From the NCBI GenBank assembly GCA_031257715.1, contig JAIROE010000218.1:1-13958 (forward strand): a DNA stretch of 13,958 nucleotides. Reading direction: 5' to 3'. Shown here piece by piece: positions 1-6,358 of the stretch (positions within the stretch are counted from its first letter, which is position 1; every line of letters begins with the position of its first letter). Position numbers and translations under genes: made by a program. Origin of the DNA: Treponema sp. (GTDB lineage: Bacteria; Spirochaetota; Spirochaetia; Treponematales; Breznakiellaceae). A model generated the notes under the pieces. The model saw only the letters and a list, made by a program, of their open reading frames with translations, ran no database searches and had not been told where the DNA came from.

Positions 1-118
1 CAGAACCCTTGCAGCCTTCGGTTTCTTCAGGATGATGGGTTACAGACAACTGCCAGGCTGTTGCGAACTAAAGTCCGCAAGCGTCCATAGAAATAGAGAA
101 CTCCCGGCGGGCGAACAG
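1..118 (-). ncRNA. possible start of an unidentified structured RNA (partial)
   Basis: This stretch lies immediately downstream of a minus-strand promoter-like site and has no convincing gene on either strand. Read leftward, it contains a good hairpin at about 63-82: an 8-bp stem TTGCGGAC/GTTCGCAA, with one G-U pair, around a TTTA loop. The inverted repeat cggcgggc/gcccgccg flanks the putative start. I could not match it to tmRNA, RNase P RNA or SRP RNA. A 6S-type RNA is possible but not demonstrated. The 3' part would lie outside the window. A plus-strand open frame (ATG at 32, stop at 200-202, 56 codons) crosses the same bases but has no visible ribosome binding site, so I treat it as incidental. 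Confidence 0.25.
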
Positions 119-124
119 CGCAAC

Positions 125-153
125 ATTATATCACGCCGGCCCGCCGCGGTTAA
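125..153 (-). promoter_or_regulatory. candidate minus-strand promoter pointing off the left edge
   Basis: On the minus strand a perfect -10 hexamer TATAAT (125-130) is preceded, after a 17-bp GC-rich spacer, by TTAACC (148-153), a 4 of 6 match to the -35 consensus. Transcription would begin near 118 and run toward position 1. It lies downstream of the tRNA, so whatever is at the left edge could be expressed independently. The -10 is convincing; the -35 is only fair. Confidence 0.4.
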
Positions 154-209
154 AACGTTCCACTTAAATTCTCCGACAAAACCGGAGGTTTACCGATTTT
201 AATTAACCA

Positions 210-282
210 AGCCAAGACCGGGAATCGAACCCGGGACCTGCGCATTACGAGTGCGCCGCGCTGCCAACTGAGCCATCTTGGC
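210..282 (-). tRNA. tRNA-Thr (anticodon CGT)
   Basis: Read on the minus strand, the sequence folds as a tRNA. It has a 7-bp acceptor stem GCCAAGA/TCTTGGC, a D arm with the usual AGTTGGCA loop and one mismatch in its stem, and an anticodon stem GCGCA/TGCGC enclosing CTCGTAA. The T arm is CCGGG-TTCGATT-CCCGG. The anticodon is CGT, which reads the threonine codon ACG. There is no variable-arm insertion. The 3' CCA is not encoded: the bases after the acceptor stem read TTGGTT, so CCA must be added post-transcriptionally. A short AAACC/GGTTT hairpin at 179-191 downstream could help end the transcript, but it is weak. Confidence 0.95.
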
Positions 283-329
283 GAAAACAAATTTTCCCGG
301 CAGAAGCTTCGAAAACATCATCAGAGAAC

Positions 330-352
330 CTCTAAAAACTTCAGTTTTAGAG
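330..352. repeat. inverted repeat (hairpin) in the tRNA-Thr leader
   Basis: A perfect 8-bp inverted repeat, ctctaaaa (330-337) and ttttagag (345-352), encloses a 7-nt loop. It lies between the candidate tRNA promoter and the tRNA, so it would sit in the 5' leader of the tRNA precursor. Its role is unknown. It could be a dispersed repeat copy, a processing signal or a weak attenuator. Confidence 0.5.
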
Positions 353-361
353 AGTCCTGTT

Positions 362-392
362 ATTATACCCCATAGACCATGATGCAGGTCAA
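362..392 (-). promoter_or_regulatory. candidate promoter of tRNA-Thr
   Basis: On the minus strand a perfect -10 TATAAT (362-367) is preceded by TTGACC (387-392), a 5 of 6 match to the -35 consensus. The spacer is 19 bp, slightly longer than the optimum of 17. The expected start is near 355, giving a leader of about 70 nt before the tRNA at 282. Position and strand fit a dedicated tRNA promoter. Confidence 0.5.
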
Positions 393-438
393 GGTTCAGG
401 CCGGTGTTTTAAGGCGCCGCATCCGGCGTCACGGGTTA

Positions 439-467
439 TTGCATAATCTCCCTGTGACCGGTAGTAT
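439..467 (+). promoter_or_regulatory. weak candidate promoter for the seven-gene operon
   Basis: TTGCAT (439-444) and TAGTAT (462-467) are separated by 17 bp in the only intergenic stretch upstream of the plus-strand operon. Both hexamers are imperfect, at 3 of 6 and 4 of 6. A short inverted repeat ACCGGA/TCCGGT with a TTTTT loop follows at 480-496 in what would be the leader. The operon must have a promoter somewhere in 283-534, and this is the best-spaced pair I found. Confidence 0.2.
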
Positions 468-534
468 TACGGCATGAATACCGGATTTTTTCCGGTTTTG
501 AGACCATATATCGGCAAGAAAGGAGAAATGGTTT

Positions 535-1047
535 ATGGCTGATAGTGCCAATCCTTATCAGAGTCCGGCGGTGGAATCGGTCCCCGTGCAGTCTGCGGGT
601 CCGGCGGGGCATCTTACCGATGCCATGCAGCGTTATCTGCGGGAAGCATCCCCCTGGGCGCGTTTTCTGGGGATCATGGGTTTTATCAACTGCGGGCTTT
701 TTGCCCTCATCGGCATCATTTTCTTTGCGTTGATTCCCGCTTCGTTTGCAAATCTGTCCGGAATTTCGGGCATACAGAACGCAATTGCAGGCGGGATGGG
801 TGGTCTGGTCGGTTTTATCTACATTATAGGCGCGGTATGTATGTTTTTTCCGGCCCGTTTTATCTACATGATCGGGACAAAGATACGCGGCTACCAGCGC
901 AGTGGCGCGGATGGGGATCTTGAGGCGGCGTTCAAAAACGGAAAATCCCTGCTGAAATTCATGGGTATTCTCACCATAATCGGTTATGCCCTGATTCCGG
1001 TTCTCATAATTATCGGCGTAATTATAGGGATTGCATCCGCGCTCTAA
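535..1047 (+). CDS. DUF5362-like small membrane protein
   Basis: A 170-residue protein of unknown function and the first gene of the operon. A polar, Pro/Ser-rich N-terminus (about 1-30) is followed by a short amphipathic stretch and three hydrophobic segments at about 42-70, 88-113 and 142-168. A basic loop GTKIRGYQRSG lies between the second and third. The pattern of residues 33-60 and the AAFKNGKSLLKFMG segment before the last helix resemble the DUF5362 family, known only as small bacterial membrane proteins. The start at 535 is supported by AAAGGAG at 519-525. An earlier ATG at 528 reads out of frame and stops at once. The stop codon overlaps the next start by one base, so the two are probably translationally coupled. 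It is probably an inner-membrane accessory of the downstream system; that is inference from position. Confidence 0.75.
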   Translation: MADSANPYQSPAVESVPVQSAGPAGHLTDAMQRYLREASPWARFLGIMGFINCGLFALIGIIFFALIPASFANLSGISGIQNAIAGGMGGLVGFIYIIGAVCMFFPARFIYMIGTKIRGYQRSGADGDLEAAFKNGKSLLKFMGILTIIGYALIPVLIIIGVIIGIASAL

Positions 1048-1865
1048 TGGCTGACGCCGGCGCCGGATATGGTCCGGCAGATTCGGTTTTGGGGGTACAG
1101 ACTCCCGAAGGCATTGAATTTGCCCTTTTCCCGGCAGGCCTGCCTGTCCGCGCCTGTGCCTGGGCGATTGATGCCGTCATACAGTGGATCGTTGTTATTG
1201 GCGTACTTGTCATTACCGAATTCCTTGGAGATTTTACCGGATACTGGTTTTTCCTCTTGATGGTTTTCGGTATAGACTGGTTTTACCATGTGATATGCGA
1301 CATTTTTTTCCGGGGGCAGAGTCCGGGAAAGAAGATCATGGGGATACGGGTAGTGCAAAGCGGCGGTTCCCCGGTGAATCCGGGAGCGTCATTTCTCCGT
1401 AACCTGCTCCGCTTTGCCGATACTTTCATGTTTTTCTGTCCAATCGCCTTTGTTACTATGGGGGCAAGCCCCGGTTTCAGGCGCATAGGCGACTGGGCCG
1501 CGGGAACCCTTGTGGTGTATACGTCCCATTCGCTTGCCCCTCCGCTCCGGCGGCCCGGCGGGCGTTCCCTTTCCGATACATGGTTTCTGGATCTCGAGCC
1601 GGCCTTTCCCCCGCGTCCGCTTTCGGAGGAAGAAAAACAGGCTGTCATAATGTTTGCCCGCCGTTATCCTCTTTTGGGTGAGGCGCGTGCCTGCGAGATT
1701 GCGGAGCCCTTTGTGGAATTTCTTGAACGTTCCGGGCTGGCGGAAAGTCCCGGCGCGGCAAATTCCGGTGAAAATTCCGTTACGGCAAATTTTGCCAGTA
1801 ATTCCCGTTCCGCTGCGTCGTATCTTTTGGGCCTTGCCCGCAGAACAGCCGGAGGGCTCCTGTGA
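1047..1865 (+). CDS. RDD-family membrane protein with cytoplasmic C-terminal extension
   Basis: A 272-residue protein whose first 160 residues carry the RDD-family pattern. The signature basic/acidic residues fall in RACAWAIDA (35-43), followed by a helix at about 41-60 and another at 64-85. The family's GQSPGKKIMGIRV turn is at 90-102, RNLLRFAD at 118-125, a hydrophobic segment at 126-140 and RRIGDWAAGTLVVY at 145-158. The C-terminal 110 residues are soluble and low in conserved sequence, with a Pro-rich linker (162-192) and a helical segment around 193-230. RDD proteins are poorly understood; some have been linked to ion homeostasis or transport. In MoxR-type neighbourhoods an RDD protein often sits next to a SpoIIM-like one, as here. 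No good ribosome binding site precedes the start, which overlaps the previous stop (TAATG), so translation is probably coupled. Confidence 0.85.
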   Translation: MADAGAGYGPADSVLGVQTPEGIEFALFPAGLPVRACAWAIDAVIQWIVVIGVLVITEFLGDFTGYWFFLLMVFGIDWFYHVICDIFFRGQSPGKKIMGIRVVQSGGSPVNPGASFLRNLLRFADTFMFFCPIAFVTMGASPGFRRIGDWAAGTLVVYTSHSLAPPLRRPGGRSLSDTWFLDLEPAFPPRPLSEEEKQAVIMFARRYPLLGEARACEIAEPFVEFLERSGLAESPGAANSGENSVTANFASNSRSAASYLLGLARRTAGGLL

Positions 1866-2827
1866 CCGAAAGCGCCTTCAGGAAGAGGCGGGAAGCTTCG
1901 TGGAAAGAATTTGAAATGATGATTGGCGGAGGCCGTCGGGAAATACGCGGCAGGGCTTCCGAATTTCCGGCGGCTTTCCGCGGACTTACCCAGGATCTTA
2001 ATACCGCGCGGGCTCATGGTTTTGACGCCGCGATCATAGAGCGGCTCAACATACTGGTCAGCGAAGGCAGCCAGATCCTCTACGGCCAGTACGAGTGGTC
2101 GTTCAGACTCTTTGCCCGTTTCGTGCTCCGTACTTTCCCCCGCAAGGTAAGATCGCACTGGCGGGGAATAGGCGCGGCGTTCCTTGTTTTTTACGGCCTT
2201 GCTTTTTTTTCTGCCTTTCTCTGCGTGCGTTTTCCCGATCTTGTCTATGAATTCATTTCCGAATCACAGGCGGAATCCGTTGCCGAAATGTACAATCCCG
2301 AAAGCGGGCATTTTTTGCTTCCTCCCGATGTTAGCTCCAATGCGGATATGTTCGGTTTCTATATTTACAACAACATTTCCATTGCCTTCAGAACCTTCGC
2401 GGGCGGAGTCCTCGCCGGAATAGGGAGCCTTTTTATTCTCAGTCTCAATGGGATCTTCCTCGGGGCCGCGGCGGCCCATATCATCAATCTGGGATTCGCG
2501 GAAACCTTCTTCCCTTTTATCATAGGCCACGGCAGTTTTGAACTTACGGCCATCATCCTGAGCGCCTACGCGGGACTTTTGCTGGGGTACCGTTTTTTTA
2601 TTCCCGGAGGACTCAGCCGGGGTGCAGCCCTCCGTAAGGCAGGAAGGGACGCCCTTCCGCTCGTTACGGGGAGTGCCTTGTTTTTGATTGCAGCCGCGGT
2701 CATTGAGGCGTTTTGGTCGTCACGGCATACCCTGCCTTCGGCGCTGCGACTGGGCGCGGGCGCGGCCGGATGGGCGCTTGTCGGCCTGTACCTGTTCTTT
2801 ACCGGACGAAAGGGAGATGACCGGTGA
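1862..2827 (+). CDS. SpoIIM-like (stage II sporulation protein M family) membrane protein
   Basis: A 321-residue protein with a GTG start in a GTGA overlap, supported by GGAGG at 1851-1855. Residues 1-95 form a charged, probably helical cytoplasmic domain. The membrane part runs from about 103 to 315, with helices near 103-122, 172-205, 209-242, 265-285 and 295-314. The SpoIIM-family signature is clear: NNISIAFRTFAGG (170-182), GIG followed by LNGIFLG (195-201), and HGSFELTAIILS (223-234) followed by AGLLLG. In endospore formers SpoIIM acts in the engulfment DMP machinery. Nothing else here suggests sporulation, and relatives in non-sporulating bacteria typically accompany RDD, MoxR and DUF58 genes. 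A membrane scaffold or channel subunit of this gene cluster is the likeliest role (inference). Confidence 0.88.
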   Translation: MTESAFRKRREASWKEFEMMIGGGRREIRGRASEFPAAFRGLTQDLNTARAHGFDAAIIERLNILVSEGSQILYGQYEWSFRLFARFVLRTFPRKVRSHWRGIGAAFLVFYGLAFFSAFLCVRFPDLVYEFISESQAESVAEMYNPESGHFLLPPDVSSNADMFGFYIYNNISIAFRTFAGGVLAGIGSLFILSLNGIFLGAAAAHIINLGFAETFFPFIIGHGSFELTAIILSAYAGLLLGYRFFIPGGLSRGAALRKAGRDALPLVTGSALFLIAAAVIEAFWSSRHTLPSALRLGAGAAGWALVGLYLFFTGRKGDDR

Positions 2828-4266
2828 CCGATCCCCTTGAAGGTGTGCTTGCGCTGAGGCGGAGAAGCGTTTGGGAAGCGGCGGATTCGGGACTGCTCCT
2901 TTGGCGGAAAAGTTTTGTTTATTTTCTTCCGTTCTTTGCCTTTCCCCTCTGGATCTGCGCCTTTGCGCTGCGCCTCCTCCCCGAATTTATGCGCGTCTGG
3001 TCATGGTTCATACTCTGGTATTTAAAGCCCTTTTTCGACCGCGCCGTTCTGCACATCGTATCGGTACGTTTTTTTGAACCGTTCGCGGGGGCAAGGCGGA
3101 TATTCCGGGGGCTGGGGAAGAGCGTCTTCCGTTCGCTTTCAGGCGATCTTCTGTGGCGGCGTTTCAGCCCGTGGCGCGGCGTCATGACTCCTGTCCGCGT
3201 TCTTGAAGGCATCAAATCCCGCCGTCTGCGGCAGCGGAAAAAAGAACTCGTGAAGGGGGGCATTGATTTCTGCGTCGTTCTTTCCGGCTGGGGACTGCTC
3301 CTTGAATGGGCGCTCCTTTCAGGCGAAATTCTTTTTTTCTGGTCCATCGGCCATATCACGAGACCGGATCTTATGCCCGGCTTCGGCGATTTTCTTCAGC
3401 AGAATGAGCTCTTCTTCTTTGCCGCGTGGTGCGTCAACATCATGCTGGTGGAAAGCATCTGTGTCTGTATGGGTTTCGGACTTTACATCAACAGCCGCGT
3501 CGCGGTTGAGGGATGGGATCTGCAGCTCCTGTTCCGGAGACTCGCTGAAAATTACAGGCCGAAGGCCGCCGCCAAGGCTTCCGCCACGTTTGCCGTCCTT
3601 TTTTTTCTTCTGTCCGCCTTCCCCCCGGTTTCTTACGCCGAAGACGCCGTTCCTCTTGGATCGCTTGAAGAAATTCTTGAATCGAGGGATTTCGGAGGCG
3701 AGAAGGACGGCTGGAGCATACGCTGGAAAGACCGGGAAGAAAGTCCGGAGGAGGAAGAACCCTTTTCCTTTGCGCCCTGGGTTGAAAAAACAAAACGGTT
3801 TTTCGCTTTCGGTCTCATGTTTTTTGTTATTGCCGCTGCCGTTTTCCTTGCCGCAAGGCTGATGCTTCACGCGAAGAAATTCCGTCTTCCGGGTAATGAA
3901 AAGGGCAAAAAATACGGGGGAAGCTTTGTGCCGGGAGCGGTGGAAAGCGCAGGGGCTCTTTTTGAAAGGGCCCTTGCCCTCCGGGAACTGGGCAATGTGC
4001 GCGAAGCCTGGGCCGCCTGCCTTGGGGGAACCCTCGCCGCGTTTTCAGAGCGATGGAACATTGCCTTTCCCCGTGAAGCGACGGAGTATGACTGCCTTTC
4101 ACTGGTCAGGCGCTCGGGCATTGACGCCGCGCCCTTTGCCGACCTCGTCGGAAACTGGGCCGGCTTTGCCTACGGCGGAAGAGACCCCTCGGACGGCGCC
4201 TTCGAGCGGGCCATAGATTTCGGCAGATCGATCCTTGCCGCCTCCGGCGGCGGAGATGCGCCGTGA
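2824..4266 (+). CDS. polytopic membrane protein with C-terminal DUF4129-like domain
   Basis: A 480-residue protein with a GTG start in a GTGA overlap and AGGAG at 2812-2816. The N-terminal half has hydrophobic segments at about 30-52, 58-72, 150-175 and 197-222, the last followed by YINSRVAVEGWDLQLLFRRL (221-240), a pattern common in membrane proteins of these neighbourhoods. Residues 251-273 are a hydrophobic stretch ending in VSYAED that looks like a Sec signal peptide in mid-protein. An acidic extracytoplasmic-looking segment (274-325) follows, then a helix at 326-347. The C-terminal region 375-470 matches the DUF4129 pattern: an ARELGNVREAW-like helix, a conserved TEYDCLSLVRR and FADLVGNWAGFAYGGRDP. 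DUF4129 domains are often found beside transglutaminase, MoxR and DUF58 genes. Function is unknown. The architecture suggests a fusion of two proteins encoded separately elsewhere. Confidence 0.78.
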   Translation: MTDPLEGVLALRRRSVWEAADSGLLLWRKSFVYFLPFFAFPLWICAFALRLLPEFMRVWSWFILWYLKPFFDRAVLHIVSVRFFEPFAGARRIFRGLGKSVFRSLSGDLLWRRFSPWRGVMTPVRVLEGIKSRRLRQRKKELVKGGIDFCVVLSGWGLLLEWALLSGEILFFWSIGHITRPDLMPGFGDFLQQNELFFFAAWCVNIMLVESICVCMGFGLYINSRVAVEGWDLQLLFRRLAENYRPKAAAKASATFAVLFFLLSAFPPVSYAEDAVPLGSLEEILESRDFGGEKDGWSIRWKDREESPEEEEPFSFAPWVEKTKRFFAFGLMFFVIAAAVFLAARLMLHAKKFRLPGNEKGKKYGGSFVPGAVESAGALFERALALRELGNVREAWAACLGGTLAAFSERWNIAFPREATEYDCLSLVRRSGIDAAPFADLVGNWAGFAYGGRDPSDGAFERAIDFGRSILAASGGGDAP

Positions 4267-5381
4267 AAAGATACGCGGGGATCATCGGCATGGTATCCGC
4301 CGTACTTGCCGCACTTGGAATCATTGCCTATATGAAGCTTGAGATCTATCCCGTCAAAGAAAGCGTTAATCCTTCACGGGAGGTCCGCTCCAATGAACTT
4401 GCCGCCCTTGAACGGTGGCTCAATGCGAACGATCATCCTGTGCGGAAAATACCGCAGGGAAGCATGTACAACCTGGCGGCGGCTCCTGAACAGACCGTCT
4501 TCATGGAGGTCTCCGCCTTTGACTGGGATTCTTCCGATGTGGGCGCCGCCGCCGTGTGGGTGCGGAACGGGGGAAACCTTATCGTCTCGATCGATTATTT
4601 TCCTGGTAAGGACAGCATCCTCGCGGCGTTCCTTTCCGGGTTCGGCATCGGCGTTGAAGAGTACCCCTTTTCGCCGCCGGAAAACGAGGCTTCTTCCGAA
4701 GACGGGGCAGCTTTGCCTGAAGGCGGCGCACCGGAGATTTCCCGGACGGGAGAACCCGATTTTGATTACGGGATCCGTTTTATCATTTACGACTCCCCTG
4801 ATCTGAAATCCGATACAATAAAGGCTGACGGGGGTATAAGGCTCGTGTCCGTTTCGGCGGGAAGGGGAAGGTTGACGGTGCTTGGTAAACCCCGGTTCAT
4901 GATGAACCACCTCATCGCCGAAGAGGCAAACGCCCGCCTTGCCTGGGGGCTTTTTGACGCGGAAGACGGCGGCGTTCTTTTTATACGGGGACGGCTGATA
5001 ATAAAAAGCTTCTTCGGAAAATTTGCCGAACGCGGGGATTTTCGTCCTTTTTGCGTTTCGCTTATTCTCCTTGTCGCCGCCGGTTTCTGGATGGTCATTC
5101 CCGGTTTCGGCCTTGTGCGCGACGACGGAGAGAGGGTCCCGCGGCCAATAGAGGAGCGGTTCCGCGCGGAGGTCCGTTTCCTTAAAAAATACGGTTCACT
5201 TGCCGTCTACCTTGATCCGTACATTCGGGAACTGCGGAGGATCATCCGCCCCGGAGACGGGGCGCCGGCGGCGGGAGAAATTGACCGTATCGAGGCCGCG
5301 CTTAAATCGGGGAAGAAAATGAAGTACCGGGAAATAATCAGGGATCTTCTGATCCTGGAAAAAACAATGGAGAGTTTATAA
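4263..5381 (+). CDS. DUF4350-like membrane-anchored protein
   Basis: A 372-residue protein with a GTG start overlapping the previous stop, with GGAG at 4252-4255. A single N-terminal membrane anchor (7-24) is followed by an extracytoplasmic alpha/beta domain of about 38-250. That domain starts with PSREVRSNELAALERWL and includes VWVRNGGNLIVSIDY (98-112), the region typical of DUF4350: a short hydrophobic strand after a helix with the Gly-Gly turn, as in ThuA-like or GATase-like folds. Residues 134-168 are an acidic, Gly/Pro-rich insertion of low complexity. A second membrane helix (262-284) leads to a basic cytoplasmic tail (285-372) with EERFRAEVRFLKKYGSLAVY. DUF4350 proteins usually sit between DUF4129 and MoxR genes, exactly as here. 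The cytoplasmic tail could be where the MoxR ATPase contacts the membrane complex (inference). Confidence 0.75.
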   Translation: MKRYAGIIGMVSAVLAALGIIAYMKLEIYPVKESVNPSREVRSNELAALERWLNANDHPVRKIPQGSMYNLAAAPEQTVFMEVSAFDWDSSDVGAAAVWVRNGGNLIVSIDYFPGKDSILAAFLSGFGIGVEEYPFSPPENEASSEDGAALPEGGAPEISRTGEPDFDYGIRFIIYDSPDLKSDTIKADGGIRLVSVSAGRGRLTVLGKPRFMMNHLIAEEANARLAWGLFDAEDGGVLFIRGRLIIKSFFGKFAERGDFRPFCVSLILLVAAGFWMVIPGFGLVRDDGERVPRPIEERFRAEVRFLKKYGSLAVYLDPYIRELRRIIRPGDGAPAAGEIDRIEAALKSGKKMKYREIIRDLLILEKTMESL

Positions 5382-6358
5382 TGAAAGAACAGGGGAGCCT
5401 TTCCGTAGAAGACGCCGCGGGCATTCTTGAAACGGTAAAGACGGAGATTGCGAAAGCCTTCATAGGACAGGCGGACCTGGTGGATCACGCCCTCATTACC
5501 CTGCTTTCGGGCGGGCATCTTCTTGTAGAAGGCGTACCGGGTCTTGGCAAGACGCTCCTTGTCCGCTGCCTCGCAAAGGCGATAGGGGGCCTTTCAAGGC
5601 GGGTTCAGTTTACGCCGGATCTCATGCCCAGCGACATTACGGGCAATGTCATTCTTGATACCGTGACGGGAAAATTCATTTTCCGCGAGGGACCGGTGTT
5701 TACCAACCTTTTCATAGCCGACGAAATAAACCGTGCGCCGGCGAAAACCCAGGCGGCGCTTTTCGAGGCTATGCAGGAATACCAGGTGAGTATTGATGGA
5801 GAGGATCATCCCGTACCTGAGCCTTTCATGGTTCTTGCCACGGAGAATCCCTTTGAACACGAGGGAACCTATCCCCTGCCCGATGCGCAGAAAGACCGCT
5901 TTCTCATGAAGATCGTCGCCGGTTATCCGTCCATGGAAGAGGAGAAGACCATGGTGGAGAAGATCCTTGCGGGGAGTACCGGCGCCGAACTTTCCGCGGA
6001 AAATGTGGGGACGGTTCTGCGGCCCGAAGGATTCATCGCGCTCCGCGATCTTGCGTCGCGGACAAGGACCGATCCTTCGATTATTGATTATGCCGTGCGG
6101 CTTGCTTCGGCGACCCGGACAAGCGCCGCGCTGCAGACCGGCGCGGGCCCCCGCGGCAGTCTTGCCCTGATACGCTGCGCCAGGGCAAAGGCCCTTCTTG
6201 AAGGAAGGGATTTTGTACTTCCCGATGATGTCAAGGTTCTGGCGCGGCCTGTACTGGCCCACCGGCTTACCTTCTCCGCCGAAAGCGAACTTGAAGGCTT
6301 AAGCGATGAACGCATCATTGCGGATCTTGTCGCAAGGACCGAGGCTCCCCGGACATGA
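5381..6358 (+). CDS. MoxR-family AAA+ ATPase
   Basis: A 325-residue cytoplasmic AAA+ ATPase of usual length for the MoxR family. The motifs are complete: Walker A GVPGLGKT (51-58), Walker B FIADE followed by INRAPAKTQAALFEAMQE (111-133), and sensor 1 VLATENP (151-157). The arginine-finger region PLPDAQKDRFLMK (165-177) and sensor 2 GPRGS (256-260) are also present. MoxR ATPases are thought to act as chaperones for assembly or activation of protein complexes, commonly working with a von Willebrand A or DUF58 protein encoded next door. The start is supported by GGAGAG at 5369-5374, and its ATG overlaps the previous stop by one base. It ends in ATGA with the DUF58 gene. It is the only predicted enzyme of the operon and so the likely energy source of the system. 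Confidence 0.95.
   Translation: MKEQGSLSVEDAAGILETVKTEIAKAFIGQADLVDHALITLLSGGHLLVEGVPGLGKTLLVRCLAKAIGGLSRRVQFTPDLMPSDITGNVILDTVTGKFIFREGPVFTNLFIADEINRAPAKTQAALFEAMQEYQVSIDGEDHPVPEPFMVLATENPFEHEGTYPLPDAQKDRFLMKIVAGYPSMEEEKTMVEKILAGSTGAELSAENVGTVLRPEGFIALRDLASRTRTDPSIIDYAVRLASATRTSAALQTGAGPRGSLALIRCARAKALLEGRDFVLPDDVKVLARPVLAHRLTFSAESELEGLSDERIIADLVARTEAPRT

Noticed and set aside
32..202. 56-codon open frame on the plus strand at the left edge
   Set aside because: No ribosome binding site is visible, composition is atypical (two adjacent Cys, Arg-rich), and the strand is opposite to the promoter-like signals. It cannot be excluded but is not supported.
480..496. Short ACCGGA/TCCGGT hairpin with T-rich loop ahead of the operon, as a terminator
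   Set aside because: The stem is only 6 bp, the T residues are mainly in the loop, and it sits just upstream of a gene start with no upstream plus-strand gene to end.
5594..6262. 222-codon open frame on the minus strand
   Set aside because: It is antisense to the MoxR ATPase, including its Walker B and sensor motifs, and its translation is low-complexity basic sequence.
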